Source: Rhizoclosmatium globosum
Lineage: Eukaryota; Chytridiomycota; Chytridiomycetes; Chytridiales; Chytriomycetaceae
Assembly (NCBI GenBank): GCA_002104985.1
Contig: MCGO01000015.1
Location: 434,001-498,000, forward strand
DNA length: 64,000 bases
Direction of reading: 5' to 3'
Numbering within the stretch: the first letter of the stretch is position 1; every line of letters begins with the position of its first letter. Both the position numbers and the translations under genes were made by a program. This document shows positions 45,313 through 57,765 of this stretch, in pieces. Below the pieces are notes generated by a model. The model was not told the origin of the DNA. It saw only the letters and a program-made list of their open reading frames with translations, and searched no databases.

Positions 45313-46893
45313 ATGACAACATACTGGACTCTACCGCTCTTACTCGCCTCCCTCGCATCCGCGGCTCGCACCCAATCAGCATCGTCTCACTTGGTACCTG
45401 CCTATGGAGTCGTTATTCCCTCATGGCAAGGATTTGGTACATCCTTAGGTCCATGGGCCTGTGTCGCTGGTGGCTCATCGATGGAAACCAAATACGCCGA
45501 CCTCTTTTTCACAACCAAAACAGTTACCCTCAAAATCGGGGGAGTCGATATTCCACTCCCTGGCCTTGGACTCAATATCGTGCGGTATAACGTTGGTGGT
45601 ACAGGTCGTCAAGGAGATTTCCCAGGTGTCACGGAATATTTCAATGGTGGCGTCTCAAGTACAGCCACTGGACTTAATTGGTGGGATCTTGTGGAAGGAT
45701 ACTGGATCAATGGACTCTCGAATTCAAGTAGTAACTGGGATTGGAGTCGTGACGTGAACCAACGAAGTATGTTGAAGGCTGCAGTTGCACGGAAGTCCAG
45801 TATGTCGAGTTTTATTCACAAGCACCCATGTGAGCTTGTTTCTTTTTATATGCTTGAGAAAATCTTTTCTAATCTACAACTCGCATGACATTAGGTGGTG
45901 GATGACAGCCCAAAAAAGAGTTTGGGAGGAAACCTGACAGACCATACCCTCACACTCTTTCCCGAATACGTATCGCAAGTCGTCAAACACGCCATCAACG
46001 ACTGGAAAGTGAATGTGACATCCGTTTCTATTCTCAACGAACCATCGAAGGGAAACTGGAATTACCCAAATATCACTGAAGAAGGATTGAATGTCGTTGG
46101 CAAGGCTGATAAAGTCGCTCTTTTGACTGGCTTCGAACGCGACTTAACTCTTTCAACCTGACTTCGGTAAAGGTTCTGGATCGGACGAATACGACTACGA
46201 CACAGCTTATGGAACTTGGATGGTGTTGTTCCAGCCGTACAACAGTTTAACGTACATGGATATGAAATGAGTAACACTGCTCGTTCGAAACTGAGTACTG
46301 CGATTGGAGACTTGCCGTTTGGATGTCTGAATACGGAGGTATTATAGTCTTTCAACCCTTTATCTTTTCTGATTCAAATCATTCACAACAGACGCCGACA
46401 ACAGTGGAATGAACATGGCAACTGCACTTCTCAACGACATTAATCACTTGAACCCCAAGCTGGCTGTACAAACAACTTGTGGCAGATAAACTTGGGGAAT
46501 GATTTACGCGTCCAACTTTGGTTCTTCGCCAACAGACCCTGCTCGAGCTATCGCTACAGATATCGCTTCGAAATACTATGTCTTTGCTCAGTTTACACGG
46601 TTCATTCGCCCTGGAGACCAAATCCTGAACAGTGGTAGTAACATGTCATTCTTGCACACAATCCTGCGACAAACACATACAATTTGTTGTTGTCGTGTAC
46701 AAGAGTTCGTTGACTGTCACTCTAAATCTTTCGTCGATGGTTTTCACTGGGACCAAGACTTACCGAAATCCGTTTCTTGGACTTACACTGCTACTGATGG
46801 GAGCGTATTGTTTGGGAAATTTAATAGCGCTATTACTGGAAAAAGATTGTGTTTCGGGCTCACAAGAATAGTGTGTATTCTGTGGAAATTTGA
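45313..46893 (+). CDS. GH30-family secreted glycosidase (endo-beta-1,6-galactanase-like), frame-broken
   Basis: Secreted glycoside hydrolase. A signal peptide (MTTYWTLPLLLASLASAA) precedes YGVVIPSWQGFGTSLGPWA and GLGLNIVRYNVGGTGRQ, typical of the GH30 barrel start. An intron (about 45831-45894) leads to the WWMTAQK segment. The acid/base Glu is in SILNEPSKGNW (46035) and the nucleophile in WMSEYG (46325), followed by an intron at about 46339-46391. The beta-sandwich part has ASKYYVFAQFTRFIRPGDQIL and ends near 46893. Breaks occur at A run 45912-45917, about 46150-46215, 46300, 46470 and several after 46640. With both catalytic residues kept, an error-laden sequence is as likely as a pseudogene. 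Confidence 0.72.
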
Positions 46894-46971
46894 TGGGATG
46901 TTACGTTTCAGTTTTGCATTTATAGTATTTGCATTTTATTTCCAAGCATCATAAACTCATTGTCCTTGTAT

Positions 46972-48484
46972 TTACTTTGGTCTAATGCAAACCGGACTTT
47001 CAATGAGTCTCGTGCCGACGTGAACGTGTTTTGCTTTTCCCACTCCCTTCGTAGCTACAAATCCTCTTAACAGTTCCGCAATAACAATTTTGATCTGTCG
47101 ATAATGTCGGTAAATATTGGTTAAGGTTCGCTGAATTGTTTCAAACCTCGAGCATTGCAAGCTGGAATCCAAGACATCTTCTTTCGCCAGTTCCAAATGG
47201 CATGAACTCATCTTTATCAAATGACGGATCTCCCAAGTACCGCTTCAACTCGAAAGCTTCACCGCCTTCGATCAACGAGCCTCGTTCATGGAATGCTGCA
47301 AAGAGACTGTTTGCTGGTACATTTACCCCGTCCAAAGTAAAGTCTTCAGTTGCAATTCGAATCACAAAGGGTGCAACATTAAAAATCCTCAGTGACTCTT
47401 TGACAAACGCGTTTAGAATGGGTGATTGTGATAAGTTGCTCTCTGAGAGTTCTCCAAAGGAATCAACTTCTTGTTGGAGAGCTTCCAAGTCTGTATTTGA
47501 TACCATATTCGTGATGAAATAGAAGATGGTTGTAAGTTGCATGGAAGTGCTGAATAAAACGGGTTAGTACCAACTAAATCAGGCAATTAATCCTTACGTT
47601 TCAAAACCCGCTCCACAAAGCACCAGAAACATGAATCCAATATCGCGATCCGAGAGAGAACTTCCATTTTCGTCTCTAGCCTCAATCAAAGACGATAACG
47701 CGTCTGAATAAATGTTTCCATCCTCCATCGCACAACGACGTTCATTAGTGATTTCAGAAACTTTGGTCAAGATGCGGGCTTGAGCCTCAAAAGCTTTTGC
47801 TTTCAACCCTCCGTTGAAGTATTCCAAGAACGGGGGAAGGAACATTGCTTTGAATCCATGCGAAATATCTATAAAATCGTCATACAAGCCCACGAGTTGA
47901 TTCAACTGTGCTTCATCACCTCCCGCCATGAAGATACAGATCGCATTGAATGCTAATTTCTGAAAGTGCGGGAGACACGAAATCCCTTGCGTTTCAGCCT
48001 TTGGATTACGCGCCATATTCTCGAGCGTTTCACGCGCAAGGTCTTGAAGCAAAGGAAACTGCTGTTTCATAGCGTTCTTTGAAACAGCCTTCATTGAAAG
48101 AACCCTAAGTCGCTTGTGTTCCTTGCCTGTCGCGCCAAAGATGGACTCGTACCCGCCAAACAACGTTGTCAGTTTCGGTTCTCCAAAAACAATGCGAGAG
48201 GACACGGCTTTGCTTGAGACGTACCGAGCTTGATCGGGGTCGTGGACTAACAAGATTGGACCCATGAATCCCGGAAGTGAGAACCAGACGGGTGTTGGAT
48301 ACGAGTTGATTCTTTTGGTGAAGCTTGCATCGGCGTAATCAAGTATGTTGCCGAGGAGGGGCCACTTGGGAAGCGACGGGAAGGTTGGCTCTTTCGATTT
48401 GGATGACCTTTGCACTGCCCAGAGGGCTAGGCCTCCGATAGCGCTAGCAATGGCGGTAACAGCGAAGATTGCACTCGAATCCAT
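46972..48484 (-). CDS. Cytochrome P450 monooxygenase
   Basis: Three exons (47598-48484, 47147-47549, 46972-47094) total 1413 nt, or 470 residues, a normal P450 size, without frame breaks. The Met at 48484 (MDSSAIFAVTAIASAIGGLAL) starts a membrane anchor followed by a Pro-rich hinge (PTFPSLPKWPLLGN). The I-helix motif is CGAGFET, the ExxR motif is ESLR in VKESLRIF, and the heme-ligand loop is FMPFGTGERRCLGFQLA. The protein is expected on the cytosolic face of the ER. Substrate unknown. It is convergent with the GH30 gene. The 3' exon IKIVIAELLRGF completes the L-helix region as in the family. Confidence 0.9.
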
Positions 48485-48644
48485 CGATCTACGCTGTTTT
48501 GACGAAATATCTTTGTGTTTTCCGATCTCCCTCATCAAACAAATGAATGCGAACGCCAAGGCCTTGCCTCATTTTCCGATCTCCATAAACAAATACAATT
48601 GGAAAGATTATCCACCAGATTGTATTATAGACTTTTATGTTATA

Positions 48645-51600
48645 TCACGGCAACACAAGATACAAACAAGCTCCCATAAACCGCATCAAACTCAAAACCG
48701 CCACCGAATACAAAATAACAATCACATACGTATTATCCGAACTCCCTTGATTCGGATTATCTTTATGATTTGGGTATATCCCGAGATACTGTGAAATCTC
48801 GGGCGTTGTCATGACAAGAATCAATGCTGCGTTGCTCGAAAGCCAAAACAACACCACACGCGTTCGAAATAGCTTGAAAAAGTCTTCGCGACTGGTTGCC
48901 GTCACTTCTCTCTTCCCAAACCAATTTCTCTTTGGAGGGACGGGTTTTGTGGATAAGTCTGAGAGGAGCTTGTCATATAAGGCATCAATGTCGCTTTGGT
49001 TTGTGGGGAGATCTGTTGTACAGACTGCTTTGCCGTTGTTGGATTTGATGAGGACAGGGGCGATATCTGCCGGACCTGTTGCACCTTTTGTTCCCCAACT
49101 AACGTCATGGATGTTACAGAAGGCATAGACCATAAGAATATTTGTGAATGATGGCATGAGCAGCATATATTGGATCATGGATGTGATCTGTTATTGATGT
49201 GAGCAATGTTCCGTTAATAAAGCAGTACTCACCATATGCCATGGATCCATAAACAGAAGCGACGCCAATAAATAAACTCCGTAAGAGCAAGCCATTGAAA
49301 TCAGCATGTTGATGATAACAGGTGCTTGCTGTGGCGAGCTCAGTGCAGTATTCCAATCATTCGAGTTTTTGGGAATCGAGTAATACATTCCATATCCAGT
49401 GATATAGATCATAGTTGCCATAATGGCTGCAAATAGAAGAAAGCAGCCAGTATAGAGAGTTTTGGAGCCTTGAGGGCGGTTACCAAGACTGGAAAGAAAG
49501 ACGAGAATGATGGCGTAAATATAGAGGTCTTTGAACGCGATAAATATAGCCGCTCCATATCCTTGGAATGGATCCAAGGCCGGGTTTGTTTTAATATCGT
49601 CGTTATTGACGATACTGCTTCCAAGAAATACTACATCAAATCAGTATATCACCCTACCATCAAACCAAACGCAAACTCACCAAACACCAAATACATATTC
49701 CCCAGCGCAAACCAATTAAACAATAAATTCACAAAATTATACAAAGACTGCACCATAAACATAGCCTTCTTCCCCACCGAATGATTCGACCTCCTCACAA
49801 TCTGATGACAATTCACAAGCGAATGTACACTCGCGAAAAAGGATCCATTCAACCACCTCCTCCTCTGTGAAATAAACTCAGGCACAGAGTCAGGCACATC
49901 CGTCTCCGCCCTCGCTTTCCGTACATACTTGAGTACCCACGCCTGCCCCTTTTTACTCACAAGCTCGAAACAGAGGATCCGGTCTTCGGCGAGGTACATA
50001 TTGGCTTTCGAGATATCCCCACCGTCGTGCAGTTTCTCGCCGACGAAATACTTTTCGAGGGGACCAGTGTTCGTTGCCGGGTCGTTTTGGAGGGCTTTGT
50101 AGCGGTATGCAGAGAAGGCGCCGGGAAGGACGGATATGAAGCCGAAACAAGATTCAAACGGTTTATCCAATATGTTTGATATCCTATACATGGCATTGTT
50201 CAGTACCATAAATACAACAAGAACCAAAACCAAAGACTCAACTTGTACTCAAAATTCTGCGCCGCCACAAGAGGATTCCAAAGCTTCCCCCACCCAACCC
50301 CAAGTTCTGCATAAATTTCTCCACACGCACCGCCCACATTCGGGTTCTTATTAAACGCCTTCCACAAGTGATACATACTCTTTCCCGTCGGTTTCGTCCC
50401 TACATCCAAAAGCACACACACCTCCGGCTTCAACAGCCGCCCAAAGGCGTTGAAGAACCATCGATGCGAGTTGATTTTTTTGGCGTTACGTTCCTTCAAA
50501 CAGAATATGAGTTGCACGGGGACACCCGCTGCGACTCCGAACCGACCGCCGTCTTTTGAGCCTCGAACAGTTTGATCCGTGTTTGTGTCGACGAACGCTT
50601 GGGTCGTGTACTCAAATATGTGGGCGGTCGTGGGAGACCCGTTGACACTGGTTTTGATCAGACCGTCTTGATATGCACCCATGATTCCGAGGACTGTTAA
50701 TGTACGAGGATGGATTTTCTCGCGGCCGTCCGCGACAACGCAGACGATAACTTTTTTCCAGCCGTCTGGACCCCAGACTGTTGAGCGGCGTTTTGAGCAT
50801 AGGTAAGTGATGTTTTTGAGGACGGATTTCCAGGTTTTGCAGAAGAGGTGTTCGTTTTCGCTGAATGAGTATTTTAGTTTCGGAAGTGGGATGTTGGTGT
50901 AAAAAATAAAATAAAAGGATACTCAACTTGTACATAGTGATGACGATAAACAGTTCAGTCTTCCGATCCATTTCTTGAGCGCGAAGACTGAGATCATCAA
51001 CATTAGATTACTCATGACTCCATGAAGAAACATACCGATACCCCTTCCAACAAACTCATCTGCATCACAAGTAGCTGCAGTGTACCGAAGATGCGTAAAC
51101 TCTCTCGAATCATCCAGGATAGGAGAAGTCGCGAGATTCCTAACACTCCGTGAACTCTCCTTCACTGCATCTTCCACATTACCACCAGAAGGGACGCCAA
51201 ACAACGCAGCTGCAGCACCTTGAATCTGACTCCACATATCCGCACCTTCACCATTCGAATTCTCTGAATTCATTTTCGAATCATCCACATCCACAACAGT
51301 ATCATTACTCCCACGCGGCGTTCTTCGATCCGTCTCTCCTACTACTCCCATTGCTCCACTGCTATATCCATTCAACTGAAGAACTTTTTCAGGCACAGGA
51401 ATCTCAACGACAAAATTCCCGACTGCAGTCAATTCGACGGTCTTGATAGTTTTGTGTCTGAACATATTGCTGCACGCGTTAGATGCAGCCGAGACAGCAA
51501 TAAGAGGAGAGATGGATTCAAAGAAATTCGACATGAATGCAGGTGCTTGAGGTTTGTACTGTTGTTGATGTGGAGGGGGAGATGGATTATGTGGAGGAGG

Positions 51601-52258
51601 TAGAGGGTAGAAAGGTTGTTGCGGTTGTGGAGTGTAGTAGTTTGAGTAAGTTTGTGGGACAACTGGTGGTGGTAGAGGCTGAAAGTACGCGCTTTGTTGT
51701 GAAGGTTGAAGGTACGAAGCGTATTGAAGTTGCTGTGGGTGAGAAGGAGAAGGCTGGTACAAGTATTGCTGTTGTTGCTGTGCTGTTGCTGAAGATTCGA
51801 TGACTGGGAGGCGGGCTGGATGACAGGTGTCACGTCACACGAATGCAGCGAAATAGCCTTTTGAGTTGGAGGAATGGCGAGCATTGTCGCACTAAAGTGG
51901 CTCTGGTCTGGCTTGGAAGGAGAGGGCACGCGCCGGGGACTGTTCTGCCTCGAACGCGACCTTCTCGATGGGCATTTGACGTGTCCGGTGACTCATCGGT
52001 GTGGGGCCGGCCAAGCAGAAGCGGCGATGGCGGCGGCGGCAGAAACGACGCGTCAAAGTTGAATGCGAATGGTGAATTGGACGCGCTGCTTCCGCGGCTC
52101 TGGCTTTGGTTCTGGTTCTGGTTCTGGTTCTTGAACGTGTTTGGAGGTGGATTCGGAGGAAGCGGCCGCTTGGACGGACTTGGATTTGGCTTTGGCTTCG
52201 GCTTTTGTTTGGAGAGTGATTGGGTGTTGGCGGGTCGTTGGTGGTGGTGTTCACCCAT
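48645..52258 (-). CDS. Chitin synthase (division 1, class I-III type)
   Basis: Membrane processive glycosyltransferase using UDP-GlcNAc. The N-terminus is disordered (Lys/Pro, Asn/Gln and Gln-rich). The Chitin_synth_1N region has [20 protein letters not shown] and [19 protein letters not shown]. Core motifs are [18 protein letters not shown] (formed across an intron at about 50844-50930), [23 protein letters not shown] and the product-binding QRRRW. Late membrane spans include [13 protein letters not shown], characteristic of class I-III enzymes. At least five introns are present. A break at CCCC 51041-51044 (GGGG on the gene strand) is fixed by one base; two more lie in the N-terminal part (about 51780 and 51925). 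Confidence 0.92.
52103..52132. repeat. TGGTTC hexanucleotide repeat in chitin synthase N-terminus
   Basis: Four near-perfect GGTTCT units encode alternating Asn/Gln on the minus strand. A further Lys/Pro-coding repeat of similar kind lies at about 52180-52205. Both are in the disordered N-terminus and could vary in length between strains. Confidence 0.8.
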
Positions 52259-52480
52259 TTCAACACTCTAACTCTTATCCAAAGAACGTGTGAATTTCAC
52301 TGCATTTCATGTACGTAAATAAATAGGGGGGAAATGTGTGTTTGATTTTGTCTGTATGAAGTTGTTGTCAAGTCCACTTTCGGTCATGGATCTTTCTGCT
52401 AGATGTACAACGTATTCATCCTTTGTACTGGCAAATTGTGGCTAATAGTATGGTCACTTTGGGTGTTTTTTGGTCAAACA

Positions 52481-53064
52481 ATGAGGGTCAAGCAGCCAGC
52501 CCGAAGAACGTACCCAGGACCGCCTGTGGCAGTGACAGTGTCCTCTGAGTCAGCACTCGTTTCAACGGCAAACGCTCTTCGCCAAAACGAGGCTTTGCGG
52601 ATGTTCTTTTGGTTGTCGGGCCGAACAAGGCCTTGATCTGGGCCCACGCAAACATTCTCGCACATTCCTGCGAATTCTATACCAGCGCATTGGCAGATCG
52701 ATGGTGCGACTCCGTGGTAATCCCAGATGGCGTCCAAGTCAGCCAGCAACGACAACGGGCAATCAGAGCAGTGATTAGTCACCCAGACGCGGACTCCACG
52801 ACAATGAATCTCGTCTCGAATACATTTATTGCGGAACTGTGACTGTCCTAATGCGTCGCTCCTTGAAGTCATTCTCTTGGCTGATCATTTGCTGTTGCAT
52901 ACCCTTGTGAATCAGTGTATGAAGCATTTTTCAATATGGGAGCTGCGTCCCTCAAATGCATTCAAGTTCTTTTGTTTGTGAATAAGCTAGGAGTCAGTGC
53001 CTTGAAAGCGGATTCATTAGTTTCTGTGATGGAGGAAGTAGAGAAGCGATACAGGAAGGCGTGA
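52481..53064 (+). CDS. BTB/POZ domain protein
   Basis: The start at 52481 gives MRVKQPARRTYPGPP. A break at GG 52591-52592 is fixed by one G and joins to FADVLLVVGPNKALIWAHAN, ILAHSCEFYTSALADRW, a typical BTB core. Another base is missing near 52812, after which EYIYCGTVTV and ADHLLLHTLVNQCMKHFSIWEL follow, resembling the BTB end and a BACK-like start. The frame ends with VSVMEEVEKRYRKA. Such proteins are often cullin-3 adaptors; that is only inferred here. It resembles the BTB part of the gene at 53995, so the two are probably diverged duplicates. Confidence 0.6.
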
Positions 53065-53473
53065 TGCGTTATCAGAAATGTCTGTAATGATCTATCAGAC
53101 ATGATTTCTTATAGGCAGATGCAACCAGAGCAGAAATGGTCTATTTTGTTGGTTGGGTGAAAGTTCAACAGGCGTGGACGATCTCTCAGTCCAAGCAGGC
53201 ATTCCTGCTGAACTTGATACCGAGGCTGCTTGTAACAGTATCAAAGAATTGGTTCCCTCCCTCGGATTATTTATGCATTGCCAAATTTATTATAAGTCTC
53301 ATATTGAGCCATACCTCAGTATCTTGGAAGAGAGTTGCCGTTACTTGCTCGAGTCACATTACAATTCTGAAACCAACGGATGGGAATAAAAACCAATTAA
53401 ATACTTGCGATTCAGATACTTAACGTAAAAGAAAGTTCAAATCACTCCCAAAATAGTATCATCATCAATCAAA
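53065..53473. other. Intergenic region with an unassigned frame
   Basis: A 78-codon frame at 53153-53389 (CNSIKELVPSLGLFMHCQIY, ILEESCRYLLESHY) has helix-like composition and could be a 3' exon of the BTB gene, but no clear donor links them. Otherwise nothing seen. Confidence 0.3.
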
Positions 53474-53872
53474 ATGCGCCTCAACCTACTTACCATCATA
53501 GCCGCATCCATCATCCAACTAGCAATGGCCGCGCAAGGACCAGTAAACAATCAAGTCCCCATTGTGGCCCCTGCGAACGATATCGATGTTGACGCAGACA
53601 CTGCCAACGAAAGTTTCCGTGGCGATCAAATCCGCCTGTACAGTAACCTTCTCGGCCAGTTGTTTTCTTCTATTCCCGAATCAGAGCTTCCAGAGCTCCG
53701 GAGAGTAATTGGTCCCAACACACCTATGACAATGGATTACCGTCCAGAACGAGTCAACATCTTCGTATCAAGCGAAGACTTGAGTATTGGTGAGTACATT
53801 TAATGTCAGTAAATAGAGCTTAACGCTGACTTCTTATGGACAGCCGTTGTGGAAGACATCAATTATGGCTGA
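53474..53872 (+). CDS. Small secreted I78-type protease-inhibitor-like protein
   Basis: 114 residues from two exons (53474-53789 and 53844-53872) with a 54-nt intron (GTGAGT...CAG). The N-terminus is a signal peptide (MRLNLLTIIAASIIQLAMA). The mature part ends with VIGPNTPMTMDYRPERVNIF, then AVVEDINYG, matching the short I78 family pattern in which T-x-D-Y-R-x-x-R-x-N is followed by V-x-x-x-x-x-G. I78 members inhibit serine proteases such as elastase or subtilisin. An extra acidic stretch (DIDVDADTANESFRG) precedes the domain. It lies between two BTB genes with no evident link. Confidence 0.72.
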
Positions 53873-53994
53873 AAGAGTTCTTCTCTTCGTACAATGAATA
53901 CAATACAAGTTATATGCATTTTTCAAAGTAACTGAAACGACAATCTATCGATTCGGCATGAAGATACCCCCTTGTCAAGAATCTTCCAAGAATC

Positions 53995-55434
53995 ATGACT
54001 GAAACCCGTTCACTGCAACTAGATTGGACTCTCTCGCAACAACTACAAATCTCTCTTGCTTGATAGAACGTTTGCGGACGTGATTCTTCTCGTTGGAGAC
54101 GACGAACTGCCGGTTTGGGCTCATGCAGCCATTCTGTCCCACAACTGCGAGTATTACAATACAGCTCTCAGTCCGAAATGGAGTCCAACTAGTACCGAAA
54201 TACTGAATCCGGGTGCAAGAGACGTGTTACAGTACTGCGCCATCCGGACACGGACATGGAAACAATGAACTTAGTTTTGGAATACATCTACTCTGGCTCA
54301 ACAACCATCCCCGACATCTTTTATTCTCTGTTACGCTGTTTGCTTCACAGATCTTGCTTCCATCTTTAGTCTTGCAATGTGCGAACCATTTCGCCACCGC
54401 TGTTCTCAAACCACAGAATTCCCTCGCATTTTATGAAATCTGCCACAGGATTGATTTAACCGAACTCAAGGAACGTGCATTGTTATGCGCTTTGGAGGAT
54501 TTGGAAATTGCGATTGAGGGGGACGGAATGTGTTGAGTGGAATGAGCGAAATTCTGTGGAGAGCTTGCTTCTGTATGAGCCATGACTTTCGAGAGCGACA
54601 GTTGTTTATTGTTGTTGGGTGAATTCACGGGAACACTATGTGGTAGATACAGACAATGGTAGCTGGCACACATTTAAAGACTTAATATCGACGAAAGTGA
54701 ACCAATCTGGACCTCGATTTAATCCAACACCGGAAATCCATGATTATCATTTTGGATCGAATCTTTCCGTCCTCCGTTGTTTGGGGACACAGAACTCTCC
54801 GTCCTAAAGACTCAAAATTATTGACTCCGCTGCAGTATTTAATTCTTTTTGGGACTCTATTAAACAAGCGACGCTCTCAGCCCGATCAAGCAACTTCTCC
54901 ATAAAACCTCAGCTTCTGTTTCGGGCATCTGAACACGATTTCTCAAATGCGCATTCCATAAATACTGCGACTACGAGCCAAATACCTTGTTATTCTCAAA
55001 ACCATGGATGGGAATCTTGTTGGAGGATTCACTGACGCGCCATGGTCCTCATCCACACAGGCTGGGTTCCCGTACGATCCGCATTCCTGTTCACGTTTTT
55101 GATGAAATCGCCTGGAAAATGGATGTTGGATGTAATGCCTTGTGTGGATCTCGCGAAGGGGATTTATTGTAAACCTGAGTTTGGCCCTATTTTTGGTAGT
55201 GGGCATGATTTGAAGGTTTGCGGAAGGGAATGTTCTGTGGCTTTTGAATCTGGCTCGTATAAAACCGGAGTGTTGGGGCTGCCTCGACATTTCTGGGAGT
55301 TGGAAGGTTGGTCAGTCGTAAAGGCCAAGTGTCGTGTAAGCTTGAGGAGTACGAGGTTTACCAATTATAGTTCTTTGTTCACAAGTAAAAAAATGGAATT
55401 ATTTGATCATCTTTTAACCTTGCTGTGCATATAA
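53995..55434 (+). CDS. BTB-BACK-TLDc domain protein, several frame breaks
   Basis: BTB core: RTFADVILLVGDDELPVWAHA, AILSHNCEYYNTALSPKW, HPDTDMETMNLVLEYIYSGS. A BACK-like part follows (LLPSLVLQCANHF, LTELKERALLCALEDLEI). The C-terminal half is a TLDc domain: KIIDSAAVFNSFWDSIKQA, LLFRASEHDFSNAH, VILKTMDGNLVGGFTDAPWS, LAKGIYCKPEFGPIFGSGHD. TLDc proteins act in V-ATPase regulation and oxidation resistance. Frame changes at about 54050, 54238, 54340, 54945, 54990 and 55095 interrupt the reading; most need one base. The stop at 55434 overlaps the 3' end of the convergent receptor gene by 28 nt. The domain order is known from animal and protist proteins, so the reconstruction is coherent. Confidence 0.6.
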
Positions 55435-56405
55435 TACCAAGAAACAAAGAAAATGCCTGAATTCCAAAGTCCTGCAGCAGAAAATCCGAGTGCAATGAGT
55501 ACATTTGCTAAAAATGTAGCCTTTCCGCCATATAACGCTATTATCCTTACGACGGTGGCTGGAGTCCAAGAAACGAGATATCCCAACGTCACAAGAGCAG
55601 TTCGAAATATGAGCTTATTGACTTTTAAATGCCCGCCTCCAGTATGCACAGTAGTTTCTGTCGTTCTTCTTGTGCGATCTTGACTCGGAAAAGATGACGA
55701 AATTGCTTGTGTATCTGCTTTGGGCTTGAACAGCTTGATCTTCCACTCTCAACTTCGTCTGCCTGAAACGAAGCCTCCTTTCCGTCATGATTGACTCGAC
55801 GGACCTTTACGAAGATTCTTGCATACATAGGAGAATCAGCCCAAAGTGAATCCACATTGGCAAGAACATAAACCATATTCGATATTCCTGATAGGCTGGG
55901 GCTATCCAACATTCAAAGTGGCTGCGGCTCGATACAGAAACCATATCCTCAATAAAAAATAAATTCTCACCATCTCCAATAACGTTTCCACGATGCAATA
56001 TTGGACCCAGAGCAATAAAGCGCGGTGAAAAGCGCTCCAAGCCCCCATCCGTAGCAGAAGTAGTATATCCAATATTTATCAGCAACTTTTTGCGAATAGT
56101 TCACAGTCAAGTAACAATACAGCGTGATGCAAAACGAGAAGCTCGTCATACCCATCGAAAAAAACTGGTGCAAAAATCCCAACAGCTGTACATAAAGGTA
56201 TGTTCGAGATGATCTCGGTTCCAATGGTCCAAAATGTCGCCATAGCGATTTCGCAGAGAGCTATACAGGCCTGCAATTTGTTCACTGGTTGCTGGAGCCT
56301 CTTGTTTAAAATGACACAGGTGATCAAACTTAGGCCGCTAGCAATAGAAAATGGACAGATTGAGCGGAATATGAGTCGTATGATTTGAAGCTCTTCCGGT
56401 GTCAT
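55407..56405 (-). CDS. cAMP-receptor-like 7TM protein, copy A
   Basis: First of three tandem receptor genes. Starts MTPEELQIIRLIFRSICPFS; TM1-2 are SIASGLSLITCVIL and ACIALCEIAMATFWTIGTEI. TM3 is FFSMGMTSFSFCITLYCYLTV, TM4 YWIYYFCYGWGLGALFTA. An intron (about 55914-55970) precedes CWIAPAYQEYRIWFMFLPMW (TM5), a long charged loop with MYARIFVKVRRVNHDGKEAS, and TM6-7 (FRTALVTLGYLVSWTPATVV, ALGFSAAGLWNSGIFFVSWYY). The Cys-Trp-Ile block before TM5 and the W-T-P in TM6 fit Dicty_CAR/GCR1-type receptors. Frame changes at about 56175, 56010 and 55825 interrupt the reading. Ligand and G-protein coupling unknown. Confidence 0.72.
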
Positions 56406-56722
56406 TTGTAAATCTCAAATAATCGCGAAAAAGAAATCTCTGTCACCTTTTGCATCATTTAGAGCAATTAAGCCAGTTTTCGAATTAGCTTGCGCTTCTT
56501 TGACCCCTTTAAACTGGGATTGGCGACACTACTTTGTCTTGAAGCAAAATACTATCCGCAATTTGCTGTGGTTTTTGAATCTGCTTCATAGCAAACCGAA
56601 AACGTTAGGACTGCCAGTCATATCTCGAAGTTGGAAGTTCGTGAGTCTTAATAAGGCTCGAGCAGCGTGTAATTATGAGGTTTCAAATATAGTTCTTTGT
56701 TTTACATAAAACATAGAAATAA

Positions 56723-57729
56723 TTATTTTGATCCATGTTTAACCTCGCTGCGCATATAATACCAAGAAACAAAGAAAGTACCTGAATTCCAAAGTCCTGC
56801 AGCAGAAAATCCAAGTGCAATAAGAACGTTTGCTAAAAACGAAGCCTTTCCGCCATATAATGCTATTATCCTCACCACAGTGGCTGGAGTCCATGATACA
56901 AGGTATCCCAATGTCACAATAGCAGTTCGAAATATCAGCTTATTGACTTTTAAATGCCCACCACCTGTATGTACAGTAGTTTCTGTCGCTCTTCTTGTGC
57001 GATCTTGACTCGGAAAAGATGACGAAATTGCCGGGTCTGTCTTGGTGCTTGAACAACTTGACCTTCCACTCTCAACTTCGTCTCCCTGAAACGAAGCCTC
57101 CTTTCCGTCATGATTGACTCGACGGACCTTTACGAAGATTCTTGCATACATTAGGAGAATCAGCCCAAAGTGAATCCACATTGGCAAGAACATAAACCAT
57201 ATTCGATATTCCTGATAGGCTGGGGCTATCCAACATTCAAACGTGGCTGTGGCTTGATATCAGAAACTAAATCCTAAGTGAAAATAATTTACTCACCGTC
57301 CCCAATAACGTTTCCACGATGCAATATTGGACCCATAGCGAGTAAGAGTGCGGTGAAAAGCGCACCAAGCCCCCATCCGTAACAGAAGTAGTATATCCAA
57401 TATTTATCAGCAACTTTTTGCGAATAAGCGACGGTCAAGTAACAATACAGCGTGATGCAAAACGAGAAGCTCGTCATACCCATCGAAAAAAACTGGTGCA
57501 AGATCCCAACAGCTGTACACAAAGGGATATTCGGGTTATCTCGGTTCCAACGGTCCAAAAGTCGCCATAGCGATTTCGCAAATAGCTATACATGCCTGCA
57601 GCTTGTTAACTGGTCGTCGAAGTCTCTTGTATAAAATGACACAAGTGATCAAACTCAGGCCGCTGCGATAGAAAGTGGGCAAATTGCGCGGAATATGACG
57701 CGGATCGCTTGAAGCTCCTCTGGTGTCAT
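56723..57729 (-). CDS. cAMP-receptor-like 7TM protein, copy B
   Basis: Tandem duplicate of copy A with the same start (MTPEELQAIRVIF) and intron (about 57240-57297). The piece VADKYWIYYFCYGWGLGALF and the following LLLAMGPILHRGNVIGDG are in one frame here, and so is the whole TM5-TM7 exon from MFLPMWIHFGLILLMYARIF to the end. Copy B therefore has fewer breaks than A; those seen are near 57665 (SIA-SGL region) and 57550. The third-loop residues differ slightly (Gln-Gly for Gln-Ala in EASFQGDE). Nucleotide similarity to A is high along the whole gene and continues into part of the flank, indicating a recent duplication. Confidence 0.75.
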
Positions 57730-57765
57730 TTGCAAATCTCAGACAATCGCGAAAAGAAATATCTA

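Noticed and set aside
52094..52271. Trp/Phe/Gly-rich plus-strand protein
   Set aside because: It is the antisense of the low-complexity chitin synthase N-terminus.
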